Origin: Leguminivora glycinivorella
Taxonomy: Eukaryota > Arthropoda > Insecta > Lepidoptera > Tortricidae
DNA length: 64,000 nucleotides
Direction of reading: 5' to 3'
Assembly (NCBI RefSeq): GCF_023078275.1
Contig: NC_062979.1
Location: 15,667,848-15,731,847, forward strand
Made by a program: the position numbers and the translations under genes. Positions 32,301-42,002 of the stretch are shown one piece after another. The first letter of the stretch is position 1; the number at the start of each line of letters is the position of its first letter. The notes under the pieces were generated by a model, which saw only the letters and a list, made by a program, of their open reading frames with translations, made no database searches and was not told where the DNA came from.

Positions 32301-33025
32301 TAACACACTGTGCAAGGCTAATCAAAGAAAATCGACAAGAAGGTGATGTAGTGATATACACAGACAGCCAGGCCGCACTTAAAGCTTTAAACAGAACATC
32401 GGTTACGTCCTCGCTTGTAAAAGAGTGCAGGGAGGAGCTAAATGCGGTAGGGGAACAGAGAGTAGTCACGGTTGCATGGGTGCCGGGACATCAGGGAGTT
32501 GTGGGCAACGAGAAGGCTGATGAACTGGCAAGGGCGGGGGCGGGAATGGAATTTGTAGGACCTGAACCGGCACTGCCCATGTCAGCGGATGTCACGAAAG
32601 GAGTAATAGACAAGGTCAATGAAGCTAAGGCACAAAGGGAATGGGAGAACGAGACTGGATGCAGACAGTCGAAGATGATGATCAAAGGCATGGACCAAAG
32701 AAGAACCAGGTATCTGCTGAATCTAGGTAAGAGCAGTCTGAGAATGTTGACAGGTATAATTACTGGGCACAACACTCTCAATAGACACCTCAAGGTAATA
32801 TGAATAAGTGATGACGAATCCTGTCCACATTGTGGAATGGAGGAAACAAGCCTACATTTGTTAGCGGAATGTAGTATGTATGCGGCACCGCGATACAATA
32901 CATTTGGTAGAGACAGACTAAAAGCAGAAGAACTCAAGGATGTCGAACTAAAAGATGTCCTTTTGTTCTGCAGGAAAACAAGAAGATTTGAAGAAGGAAG
33001 TGTGGGAATGCTGCCGGAACAGTAA
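29376..33025 (+). pseudogene. ORF2 polyprotein (endonuclease-RT-RNase H-CCHC), three lesions
   Basis: The frame opens with VNLQHCKDAMSELGQYVRRA, which fits an APE endonuclease N-terminus; LQEPYA, CDANAHHEVWG and MSDHRR carry its catalytic residues. A frameshift lies near 29811, inside the HHEVWG/GSTDTNDRGD region. The RT has FDVEGAFDRA (motif A), FPQGGCLSPLMW (motif B) and AYSDDGVLL (catalytic box, with Ser instead of the usual Ala before DD). A second frameshift lies near 31330, between motif B and the SDD box. RNase H shows CFTDGSRR, AEIHAIT, YTDSQAAL and WVPGHQGVVGNEKADELA. A TGA at 32801-32803 interrupts the frame before CPHCGMEETSLHLLAEC, a CCHC motif, and the true end is near 33025. The upstream frame is open to the ORF1 stop, so its real start is uncertain. 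Confidence 0.88.
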
Positions 33026-33136
33026 CCTGCAGCTCCAACTCCAGGGAATTGGGCTGAATGAACACAGCAAGTGATCGACAGCCCGCCTGTCTCCGGCCGG
33101 GCGTCCCTACACTACATCTACATCTACATCTATATA

Positions 33137-33235
33137 CATAGAAAACATCCATGACTCAGGAAAAAATATATCTATGCTCATCACACAAATAAATGCCCTT
33201 ACCGGGATTCGAACCCAGGACCGCGGCTTAGCAAA
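33137..33235 (-). mobile_element. SINE fragment, minus orientation
   Basis: On the minus strand it has TCCTGGGTTCGAATCCCGGT (B-box), AAGGGCATTTATTTGTGTGA and GAGTCATGGATG. It lies directly beside the tail of the R1/LOA/I-type element. Confidence 0.75.
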
Positions 33236-33303
33236 AAATTTACTACATTCCGGATCCCTCACGATAGTTACGAGCACGTTATAATTATTTTATTCGTTAT
33301 ATG

Positions 33304-33490
33304 ACGACCGGTCTGGCGCAGTCGGTAGTGACCCTGCTGATAAGCACGATATTTGTTCCTGAGTCATGGATGTTTTCTATGTATATATTTATATATTATA
33401 TATATCGTTGTCTGAGTACCCACAACACAAAGCCTTCTTGAGCTTACCGTGGGCTCTCAGTCAATCTGTGTAAGTATGTCCTATAATGTT
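33304..33490 (+). mobile_element. tRNA-derived SINE with internal deletion
   Basis: Begins GACCGGTCTGGCGCAGTCGG TAGTGACC (A-box-like), then jumps past the B box to ATATTTGTTCCTGAGTCATG, and ends with GCCTTCTTGAGCTTACCGTG and CAATCTGTGTAAGTATGTC. The B-box part is missing, so this copy could not be transcribed by Pol III. Confidence 0.75.
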
Positions 33491-34136
33491 TATTTTATTT
33501 ACTTATTTATAATATTTATTTAAGTATGAACAATTTTAACATAATATACAAGTTGGCAAATGACACAATCAGCCCAGAATATTCCTAATACCTGCCCGTA
33601 TTGTAATTTTCGTTAGCGACCAATGTTCGTTAAACGTTGCCCATTTTTTGCGGTAAACTTCCGCATCCGTTTTTCTAGTTATTCTCATCGTTCATTGATC
33701 ACAAGCAAGGCGATATTAACCAGTATTTTCATGATCCTACCGTACATTCCGTTACTAGGGATCTCCGGGTAAAGAATATTGGTTCTCCTCAGTTCGAGTA
33801 GCTATTAGAATGTTCTGATTTCCTTTCAGTGGTATTGAGCGAAGTTTAATCAAGTTTGTGTGCTGCTCCAATTCTGTTCGGATTTAGTTACTAATGATCC
33901 TTAGCGTGTTATTATTTGGTTCATAATGTTCTCGATTGTTTAGGTATTTAGTCTGGATTGTTTGAATAATTGTCACTTTATCTGACCCTTATTTCTTCTA
34001 GCGCGCCCGCCATAACATTGCACGTGTTACACAAAACCTTACCAAGTTATGTGTATCTACACCTAAACATTCTTCAGGAATTTCATAATGATGAGAAAGA
34101 AAATACGTTGAGTACCTATTTCGCATGCCACATAAC
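33491..34136. other. Unassigned spacer
   Basis: Nothing recognised. The 76-codon ORF at 33970-34200 runs into the next inverted-repeat element and is not supported. Confidence 0.4.
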
Positions 34137-34492
34137 TATACAGAGTGGGGCCTGTAACAAAGGCGAAGAATTGAACTGTAGGCTATTCTCCTTATACTGA
34201 TCAACATTTGTTCAGTGACTTTTAAAAATTATGAAGTCTTTAAATTTTTTATTTTTTTATACAAACTAAATATTAGCTTCAATGTACGCCATTATTATTG
34301 TCATTGACGTTGTCTGTCACACTTTAGACTTAACAGAATTCGCAATACATTACCTCTTAGAAAAAACTTTCAAGGGTGATAAAAATCAAAATACAACTTA
34401 TGTTTAAAAGTCGCCGAACAAATGCTGATCAGTATAAGGAGAATAGCCTACAGTTCAATTCTTCGCCTTTGTTACAGGCCCCACTCTGTATA
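34137..34492. repeat. MITE with about 90-bp terminal inverted repeats
   Basis: TATACAGAGTGGGGCCTGTA ACAAAGGCGAAGAATTGAAC and onward is matched in inverted form at the right end up to CCCCACTCTGTATA, with about three mismatches over 90 bp. TA at each end fits a Tc1/mariner-type duplication. The centre is AT-rich. Confidence 0.9.
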
Positions 34493-34560
34493 TACATGTA
34501 TAGAAAGAACGTACCTTTTGAGCCATGATTTATATAGGTATCTACTTAAATACCTTTTTA

Positions 34561-34770
34561 ACTCCGACGCAAAAACGACGGGGTGTTATAAGTTTGACGT
34601 GTCTTTCTGTCTGTCTGTCTGTCAGTTTGTGTGTGAGTCTGTCTGTGGCGTCGTGGCTCCCGAACGGATGAACCGATTTATATTTACTTTTTTTTGTCTG
34701 AAAGCTGAATTAGTCGGGGTGTTTTTCAAAATATTTTTTTTTTTATTAAAGGTAGCACACATTTAATGTG
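34561..34770 (+). repeat. Dispersed repeat family A, copy 3
   Basis: CTCCGACGCAAAAACGACGG, GGTGTTATAAGTTTGACGTG, (TCTG)n, GGCGTCGTGGCTCCCGAACG and CTGAAAGCTGAATTAGTCGG occur in the same order as in the copy at 41528. Confidence 0.85.
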
Positions 34771-35569
34771 TCGCTGTAGTGATTCGCATGTAAATAGAAT
34801 AAATAAATAAATAGGCAAATAGAGATTTAAAAAACGAAAACAATATTTATCTAAATATATCCTTTTACTAATGTTATTAATGTATCAAATTAAATCTGCA
34901 CCTTTTGAAACGTAATCCACCATTTTATGTTTAATTATGGTAGTCAGCGACGCGGCCGCGAGCTGAGAGCCTGCTATCAAACTCTGAAATCATTTTTCAC
35001 TATCTTCACCCCTTTTGTTTCATGTACAGATGACAGAGAGGGAAATAGAGGAACTTTCGAATGTGGGTTCACGATAAGCCCCCTGTCTCTGCACTAATAT
35101 GGTTATCCCGAGCTTTGAACGACGGAGCATTTAATTGGGACGGACTCGCCATCAGCCTTAATAGGGAAATAGCTTCCTTATTTATACTGCAATTTGATAA
35201 TGGGTTTTCTGATTAAGCTATATACGTTTCTATGACATAAATAATATATCCATATTTAATACATAATATTGTTTTCGGTTACCGCGATAGTTACTCATGA
35301 AATAAAACGGTGACACCCGTTGACCATGAACCTTGCCATGAACGCTGTAAAGTATTCGAAACGTCGGGATGAATTGTAAATTCGTTATACGCGATTTAAT
35401 CCGTTTCCATAGTTTTATTTCATATTTAATACATGTAAATATTATACGTATGTGTTGTATAAATTTTTTAAGTATGCAAATACATATGAGCATATTTGAA
35501 ATACTGTAGTTAATCATAGTAGTCTAAAAACTAAAATATTGTTTACCAATTAAATTTTATAAATCTAAT
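34771..35569. other. Unassigned AT-rich spacer
   Basis: No gene was supported; a minus-strand ORF of 95 codons at 35230-35517 has AT-driven composition and no domain. Confidence 0.4.
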
Positions 35570-35905
35570 TATCATCATCTCTTAGTGTTGTCCCATAGCT
35601 GGTAATCATCATCCTTCTTGCGTTATCCCGGCATTTACCACGGCTCATGGGAGCCTGGGGTCCGCTGTGATAACTAATCCCAAGATTTGGCGTAGGCACT
35701 AGTTCTACGAAAGCGACTGCCATCTGACCTTTCAACCAAAAGGGTAACTACTAGGTCTTATTGGAATTAGTCCGGTTTCTTCACGATGTTTTCCTTCACC
35801 GAAAAGCGACTGGCAAATATTAAACGACATTTCGCTCATAAGTTCCGAAAAACTCATTGGTACTAGCCGGGGTTCCTATAGCTGGTACTGTGACAACAAA
35901 ACTTT
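35570..35905 (-). repeat. Retroelement-like 3' repeat (CATCATCCTTCTTGCGTTATCC type)
   Basis: CATCATCCTTCTTGCGTTAT, CCCGGCATTTACCACGGCTC and ATGGGAGCCTGGGGTCCG recur in part at about 51265-51330. The initial ATC-rich run suggests an inverted (GAT)n tail, typical of RTE-like 3' ends. No ORF. Confidence 0.6.
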
Positions 35906-36047
35906 GACCTCGTAAGACCCAGGTAAAATTGTACGATTATGAATTTGGAACTTTCTTTTACTTCTAATGAGAGTTACCAACGAGGATAAAACTGATATAC
36001 CTATTTATCTATCAACTTCTTCTTCTTATCGTGTCGAGGTTCCTTTC

Positions 36048-36371
36048 TTATACAGTAGATGCCCAATAGGTAGCAGCATTACCAGAACTGGCTGTCGCGT
36101 CTCTCAGATCGAGCTCCGAGCAGTGATGCGGGCATGCGGGGCACGCCAGTAGGTGCGCCATGGTTTGCGGTGCTGTGTCGCAGGTGCATTGGGTTGAGGG
36201 GCAGCGACCAACTTGGGACCTGAGCCTGTTTAAGGACTTCCAAGTTGGCCAAGGCTCTTTATTGCCAGGCGGTAGTTGCTCAGAGGCTTGCACGTACACG
36301 TCTGGTGCAGGGCAATCTATCAACTCAAACTGTTTATGTCTATAATTACCTCTAAAGGCTCTAATTATCAA
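36048..36371 (-). pseudogene. Non-LTR polyprotein C-terminal fragment
   Basis: The open frame contains PTWKSLNRLRSQVGRCPSTQ, CTCDTAPQTMAHLLACPACP and DLRDATASSGNAATYWAST. This is the CX1-2C...HX4C zinc-like end found after the RT/RNase H of several insect non-LTR polyproteins. No RT precedes it, so it is an isolated 5'-truncated fragment. The Met at its start is not original. Confidence 0.7.
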
Positions 36372-36519
36372 GGTGTAGGTATGCTTTATATTCAGACATT
36401 CTTACTACTGAATTTTTTATTACAAAAGCAAACATTTACGCGGAACTGTGGAAAATTACCCAAAACATTCCAAACAAAATATAATATTCTGGAGAAACTA
36501 GATTAGGACTAGGGAGGAT
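36372..36519. other. Unassigned short spacer
   Basis: AT-rich, nothing recognised. Confidence 0.3.
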
Positions 36520-36712
36520 TAGATCAGTTGTTTTTTGTGTCTTGTCTCCTAGTGGAGTAGGTTGGGTAGTCCCAAAGGTTGTCTGGAAGAGATCGCTCTT
36601 TAGCGATAAGACCGCCTGTTGTCTACCATAGTTAATTAAAGTTATGTGATGTAATCTTGTTATATTGGTGAACAATAAAGAATATTTGTATTGTATTGTT
36701 AGGATAAAATCC
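36520..36712 (+). repeat. Short retroelement-type 3' tail, copy 2
   Basis: GGTTGTCTGGAAGAGATCGC, TCTTTAGCGATAAGACCGCC and a final CAATAAAGAATATTTGTATTG match copies at 8156 and 50698. This is the best-preserved head. Confidence 0.75.
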
Positions 36713-36734
36713 ATTGCTACAAGGGGTACTAGTT

Positions 36735-36864
36735 AAGTATACTTGAATGTACACAGATGGCTAGCTCGTTAAAATATAGTTGTGAAGTAAATTAAATTGA
36801 AGTATACTTGAATGTACACAGATGGCTAGCTCGTTAAAATATTGTTGTGAAGTAAATTAAATTG
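36735..36864. repeat. 65-bp tandem duplication, two copies
   Basis: AAGTATACTTGAATGTACAC to GTAAATTAAATTG is repeated exactly once in tandem (36735-36799, 36800-36864) with one visible difference (ATAGTTG against ATTGTTG). It is a recent local duplication. Confidence 0.95.
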
Positions 36865-37007
36865 AAAATGTTTGCAGGCTTCACCAACCTCTTCACGCAG
36901 GCCTCTTCAAAAGTAGTTTCAGGATTTCCGCAATTTCAATAAGTTGATTAAATTATTTGTGTAAATATTTGTATATATCGGTTTACGTTATTGTTATACC
37001 CTACTAA

Positions 37008-37123
37008 GGGTCACTTGCACCACCCGCTTAACTCAAGGTTAGTAGGCTTTCAACTGTGAAATTCCATATAAAATGGTGGGTTGACCTCGGGTTAACTCTA
37101 TTTTCGGTGGCGCAAGTGACCCT
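37008..37123. repeat. MITE of the GGGTCACTTGCACCACC family, copy 2
   Basis: Ends are GGGTCACTTGCACCACCCGC and GGTGGCGCAAGTGACCC, inverted. Contains GTTAGTAGGCTTTCAACTGT and CCATATAAAATGGTGGGTTG. Confidence 0.85.
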
Positions 37124-37164
37124 AAGTGACAGTCTAGACCCAGTGTTTTTCTTATTCCTTTCCT

Positions 37165-37245
37165 TATCCGTTCGGGAGCTACGATGCCACAGACAGACAG
37201 ACAAGACGAACTTATAACACCCCGTCGTTTTTGCGTCGGGGGTTA
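37165..37245 (-). repeat. Dispersed repeat family A, fragment 4
   Basis: TATCCGTTCGGGAGCTACGA, ACACCCCGTCGTTTTTGCGT and CGGGGGTTA are the inverted head of family A. Confidence 0.8.
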
Positions 37246-37799
37246 GAAATGCTTACATAAGCATCATTTGTATTGTACATGATAATTATATTTCATTTTA
37301 GTATTTATATGGTTTTAATGTTACCGTTCTTTCTTGCTTTATTCCTCATATGAAATTATAATAAGCATTAAAGCGAGCATACAGCCGAAGGCATTATTCC
37401 TTAGCCTTTATTGTGCCATGTTTCATGTAAATTCCTACATAATTTTATTTTAAACTAAGATTGAGCGTAGATGTGCGCAATTTACTTATTCATTAGAACC
37501 GGCGTCGCTCCGCTGTTCTCTGATATGAAATCTCATATTAACTTGTCTACTTCCACGGTGGATTTATGTGGCGGGGAAAATTGTCTCGTCGACTTGATGT
37601 ATGACTTCGCCATGTTTTGTATGCACAAAGTTTTGCCGGCCCTAAACCCTGGAGCATTTTGTTGGTGTTACAATTAAAACTTTTGGCTTACAGGCCTACC
37701 TTAACTTTGTGTGTAAAATGAGCGTACAGATGCAAAATTATGTAATAATAAAATAATTTACTTAGTTGAACAAAAACAGAAATTTCCTTCTTCTAACTA
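37246..37799. other. Unassigned spacer
   Basis: A plus-strand ORF of 68 codons (37471-37677) has no domain I recognise; nothing else seen. Confidence 0.35.
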
Positions 37800-38390
37800 A
37801 CAGGCCTTTGCATCTATAACAGATGATTCAAGCAGCATCCCTGCGACACTTACGGTCGTGGCTGTATAGCTCGATTCGTATTGTATGTTCGTGTTGTATG
37901 TTCCCCTAGATGGGCGGGGGTTAGAGGCCTGCCCGTGACGCCTCATGCGTTTATCATTCAAGGAGGATAACCAGGCATTGTCGTGCTTGGATTGACCGTC
38001 ATGGACAACACGGCGCCACGTGGGTCGGTCCTCGGCCAACCGCTGCCACTGGTTTCATGGAATATCAAATGTGACCATGTCACGCTTCACGCAATCTTTA
38101 AGGCGCAGCATTGGCCGTCCGACCGGTCTCTTTGCATCTGCAACCTCTCCCAGCAGGATTTGGCATGGTAAACGAGTCCGCTATATTCGATACACATGCC
38201 CAAGCCACCTCAGTCGCCTCTTCTTTGCACGACACAAGCGAGCCAAGGTAGCAAAACTTGCTGACCACTTCAAGAGGTGCACCTTGAACTTCTAAATCTT
38301 CTAAATCCACAATGTCTATGCCTTGTTTATTTTCGGCGTGTATCACCCCACTTTTGTCCTGACCTATACTTTCAGTTACTGATTATTTCA
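37800..38390 (-). pseudogene. RTE-like reverse transcriptase C-terminal remnant, frameshifted
   Basis: In two minus-strand frames it reads LEVVSKFCYLGSLVSCKEEA (the thumb FxYLGS motif) and, downstream, LAEDRPTWRRVVHDGQSKHD. Between them a DCVKRDMVTFDIPWKQW-like segment can be read with a frame change. This order is that of RTE-type polyprotein C-termini. At least one frameshift separates the pieces; no catalytic box is present. Confidence 0.65.
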
Positions 38391-38440
38391 ATCACATGGA
38401 ATATGACTAGTAGCACATTCAATTAATTTAAACTCGCTCT

Positions 38441-38511
38441 TTCACAACTAGCCACTTGTAGCAACGTTAGGCCATGATGCTCATACGTTGCTACAAGTGG
38501 CTAGTTGTGAA
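38441..38511. repeat. Perfect 27-bp inverted repeat (hairpin)
   Basis: The arm 38441-38467 (TTCACAACTAGCCACTTGTA GCAACGT) is perfectly inverted at 38485-38511, with a 17-bp spacer. No base of either arm has changed. It has no flanking gene and may be a minimal fold-back element. Confidence 0.9.
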
Positions 38512-39218
38512 ATTTTCTATATTTACTTATGTATATTATTAATCTGGGGGCACGACCAAGACAAGCCAAGCAAAGTGCATGGACAGGGCACTACCTACCT
38601 TTTCTCGATACCTATTTACTTCAGATATACGTGGATGCTAACAAGGTAGGAGTAAGTAAATTAAAAAATCACCGATGCACACAGGTCAAGAACGCTTGGA
38701 AACACAACCAATCGTATCGCGATAAATTCCCAACAGTCTTGAAAATTTTGCGTACACAACAAATAAAATCACTTGATGCGACGGTCCCACATCTGTGGAG
38801 GATTCTTATTTTTATTTACATAGCAATTTATGCTAAACATCTGATATATTCGGGTTCAAACGATCGGCCCAAATACATTTGTATGTAAACCGGGAGATCA
38901 CGTGTCGCGAGCTCTGTTGACCTTTTTCTTTTGATTTATCTATTAGCAATTGAGTTGGTTCCCTTAACTTCTACACGTTACTTGTGGATAAGAAGAAGGA
39001 TTCTTTCTTCTTTTGAAAAGAGGGAATAGACAAAAAGTTATTAGTTAGATCTACTCTTTCGATTATTGCATTTTTTTCTTGAACTACCTCGGTGGGAATA
39101 CAGTCCACCTGATGGTAAGCAGTTTATAGCCTATGGACGGTTACATGAGCTTATGCATTGTGGATGGTTACATGCGTTTTGACGACCCAATTACTCCGCA
39201 CCCTCGTGGAGCTCAGCC
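38512..39218. other. Unassigned spacer
   Basis: A 119-codon plus-strand ORF at 38529-38888 (starts MYIINLGARPRQAKQSAWTG) lacks a domain I can name and has no splice support. A fragment at about 39085-39150 (CCACCTGATGGTAAGCAG, AGCCTATGGACG) belongs to the repeat seen at 25265. Confidence 0.35.
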
Positions 39219-39369
39219 GGCGGAGCCGAATGGCAATCGTCGACGCCAGACGCCGGCAGAAATGCAGTTTGGCTCTGTCGCGACAATATACAAGAGCGAT
39301 AGAGATAGATAGCTGCGAAACAGATATTATCGTGAGTTTTTGTGCATTTGGCTACGTAACTTACCCTGG
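39219..39369 (+). repeat. Palindromic MITE family P, copy 5 (diverged)
   Basis: GGAGCCGAATGGCAATCGTC at the left, TTTGGCTCTGTCGCGACAAT and AGATAGATAGCTGCGAAACA inside, and GCATTTGGCTACGTAACTTA at the right follow the family plan with many changes. Confidence 0.7.
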
Positions 39370-39464
39370 CCTGTACTTACCGGCACGAGGCAGGAACGCA
39401 ACAGTATGAGTATGGCTTTAGTGTTATTTATTCTGCGGTTTTCTATAAAGATTTCATTATAACT

Positions 39465-39672
39465 ACCCTAAGGGTACATACATACATACAATCACGCCTG
39501 TATCCCATAAAGGGGTAGGCAGAGCACATGAAACTACTAAAGCTTCAGTGCCACTCTTGGCAAGTAAGGGGTTGAAAGAAAATAAAACTGTGACATTGCA
39601 GTGACAGGTTGCCAGCCTCTCGCCTACGCCACAATTTAACCCATATCCCACAGTCCCCTAAGGGTACTTGGT
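39465..39672 (-). repeat. Dispersed repeat, copy 2 (inverted match to 7305-7560)
   Basis: Minus-strand TGGGATATGGGTTAAATTGT, GGCGAGAGGCTGGCAACCTG and CTGAAGCTTTAGTAGTTTCA match copy 1 closely. Confidence 0.8.
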
Positions 39673-39839
39673 AATAACATATTATGTTAATAGCAGTGTA
39701 GTAGGCTTGGGGTATATGCCAATATGATTAATACCAAAACTCGTGATCTAGTTATGAAAGTACTTGAACCTCAAAATACCTAATTTTTATTCTGAAAAAA
39801 TAATAGATTTCCAAAATGCCTATTATTGGTACCAACAAT

Positions 39840-40195
39840 GTTGACCGAATGGTGGCCGCTATTGAATGTAGGTAAGAAGCGTCTGGCATCCGTTGGCTCG
39901 TTGGGTGGACGACATTCGAAAAACTGCGGGGCACTTATGAATGAGATTAGCCCAGGACCAGGATAACGCCGTGTCTTGCGTGGGCGACGGTCGCGCGGCC
40001 GTCGCCGTCGCGTCTCATCGCATCGTCTACTTCCATATCGATAAGGTTTGATTTCGTATGCGTCGCATCGCCGTCGCGCGACCATCGCGCGACCGTCGCC
40101 CACGCAAGCCACGGCGTAAGTTTAGTGGCGTACATCATGAAGGGAGACCTATGCTCAGCAGTGGGCGATTAACGGCTGAAATGATGATGATGATT
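39840..40195 (+). mobile_element. RTE-type non-LTR fragment, copy 2, interrupted by a MITE
   Basis: Plus-strand frame LARWVDDIRKTAGHL, stop, MRLAQDQDN aligns with the 9300-9435 fragment, then is cut by the element at 39967-40116. The end resumes as AGACCTATGCTCAGCAGTGG GCGAT with a (ATG)n tail near 40178-40193. A TGA replaces the conserved Trp codon. Confidence 0.75.
39967..40116. repeat. GC-rich palindromic MITE with TAA target duplication
   Basis: Ends CGCCGTGTCTTGCGTGGGCG and CGCCCACGCAAGCCACGGCG are inverted; the interior is rich in CGTCGCG. TAA occurs directly on both sides (39964-39966, 40117-40119), the 3-bp duplication expected for PIF/Harbinger-type insertion. It splits an RTE fragment, so it inserted later. 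Confidence 0.85.
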
Positions 40196-40651
40196 GGTAA
40201 TTTGGCACCAATACCAATCAGCGTAACTACTCTTCGAGCTCGTATGAAAATCAAAGCTTTATCAAGTTATTTTATCTGAATTGGGCTCAATGACAAAAAC
40301 CAACCGCGGATTGTTTTTGCTCCGCTCATTAATCAATGTTTTTTCACCATCTCGCTTAGAAGAATACCTACCTATGTCTTTTGTTTTTGCTTTAGAACCC
40401 GGAAACTTTTGGGTAATTTTGTATTAAAGGAATATTGTAGCCAATAACGACTGTATATTATGTCACTTTCAGAAATCGGGGCCCAAAATTAGTGACCAAA
40501 AAATTAAGCAATTGGGCAAAAAATTAAGTGAAATTGCCCATAATATTATATGCATTGCTGACGTGCAAACTAGGACGTATACTTAAGTATTACGTAACTT
40601 CTTAGATTATGTTCCGATATTTAATAAACGTACTGGCTGCACCGATAAATC
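40196..40651. other. Unassigned spacer
   Basis: Nothing recognised. Confidence 0.35.
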
Positions 40652-40832
40652 CATACTAATATTATAAATGGGAAAGTGTGTGTGTCTGTTTGTTTGTCCG
40701 TTCTTCCCGGCAAAACGGAGCGACGAATTTTCGTGATTTTTAAGTGGAGATACTTGAAGGGATGGAGAGTGACATAGGCTACTTTTTGTCTCTTTCTAAC
40801 GCGAGCGAAGCCGCGGGAAAAAGCTAGTGTTT
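40652..40832 (+). repeat. Dispersed repeat (GGGAAAGTGTGTGTGTCTG type), copy 2
   Basis: TATTATAAATGGGAAAGTGT, GGCAAAACGGAGCGACGAA, GAAGGGATGGAGAGTGACAT, CTAACGCGAGCGAAGCCGCG. Opposite orientation to the copy at 13030-13210. Confidence 0.85.
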
Positions 40833-41527
40833 AATATTATGTTTGACAAATAATGAGAATAATTTAATTTCCTTAACATTTGGTAAAACTAATAACAGCG
40901 CCATCTACGATAACTAAGGTGAAACGCAACGACTTCGGCTACTTTCCCGAACAACGCAACGGCGCGCGGCGTTCCACCCCTAACATTGCTGTTTCTAGGT
41001 TATTCTCCCTTCTATGTGTCTTTGAAATATTATAGAGGTCGCTAGTAGTAGCAACTGTTTAAAATAGCGAAACTTTAGCAAGCAATTCAAATTGTTAAAC
41101 AATGTACTTACCTATGTTTTTAAGATTCCGTACCAAAAAATACATGTAAGGATTTAAATCGTATCGATTGCCTGCCCGTTTTTCAGATTTTTGAAATCTT
41201 ATTTCGAAAATTCTATTGATTCAATATTTGGATTGCCTAATTATTTTTAATTGGTCAATGCAACTGATACGCGACCTAAAAGATTAAAAGACTACAAAAA
41301 ATCGTACTAAAACAAAGTTACATACACTTAGTAAGTATATTCGCCACTGTCTGAAGGTTGTCTGGAAGAGATCCTCGAAAATTGTACGATAATCCGCCCG
41401 TTATTGTCAGCGTATTTGTATTTTCATGTGTACATATAATATAACAATTATATTCAGTGGGTAAACTACATAGTTGAATGTAAATTTAGATATATTATTC
41501 ATCATTTTAGTTTATCATTTAGTGATT
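40833..41527. other. Unassigned spacer with a tail-repeat fragment
   Basis: GAAGGTTGTCTGGAAGAGAT at about 41351 and ATAATCCGCCCGTTATTGTC are a degraded head of the 3' tail repeat seen at 36520. No gene was seen. Confidence 0.4.
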
Positions 41528-42002
41528 TTTAACCCCCGACGCAAAAACGACGGGGTGTTATAAGTTTGACGTGTCTGTCTGTCTGTCTGTATGTCTATAT
41601 GTGTGTGTGTCTGTCTGTGGTATCGTAGCTCCTGAGCGGATGAACCGATTAAGATTTAGTTATTTTTGTTTGAAGGCTGAGTTAGTCGGGAGTGTTCTTA
41701 GCCATGTTTCATGAAAATCGGTCCTCTATGTCCCGGTCGGGGGTTTTTCAAAATTTTAATTTTGTGGTTAGGTTATTAAATTATTTTTATGGCACCACTC
41801 GCGCATGCGTACCGGCGCAATTTTTAACCGTCGCCTCATATCTCAAGAAGGACGGTTATCCAAGTCGTCTGTATGTTTTTTTTTTTTTATTTTTTTTATT
41901 TTTTATGTTTGTTCCTCGATATCTCCGTCGTTCCTGGACCGATTTTGAAAATTTTTTTTTTGATTGAATGTATATGCATACAGATTGGTCCCATTTTTCT
42001 CA
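41528..42002 (+). repeat. Dispersed repeat family A, fullest copy
   Basis: AACCCCCGACGCAAAAACGA, GGGGTGTTATAAGTTTGACG, (TCTG)n, TCCTGAGCGGATGAACCG, GAGTTAGTCGGGAGTGTTCT and GGTCGGGGGTTTTTCAAAAT are followed by CGCATGCGTACCGGCGCAAT, a T-run and CTGGACCGATTTTGAAAAT. It leads directly into the 121-bp array, so the array may be an amplified part of this family. Confidence 0.8.

Larger units (their letters stand above)
27480..33132 (+). mobile_element. Two-ORF non-LTR retrotransposon of the R1/LOA/I type, nearly full length
   Basis: It has a GC-rich 5' region (about 27480-28071), ORF1, an A/C-rich inter-ORF stretch, ORF2 with endonuclease, RT, RNase H and a CCHC motif, a short 3' UTR, and a (CATCTA)n-type tail at about 33108-33132. 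The RNase H domain together with an APE-like endonuclease places it in the R1-LOA-I-Ingi assemblage; the exact clade needs a tree. Its base composition (A/G-rich sense strand) differs sharply from the AT-rich surroundings. The 5' boundary is estimated. Two frameshifts and one stop in ORF2 mean this copy is inactive, though every domain is present. Confidence 0.85.

Noticed and set aside
31771..32469. 232-codon antisense ORF
   Set aside because: It lies opposite RNase H coding sequence of the retroelement and is explained by A/G-rich sense codons.
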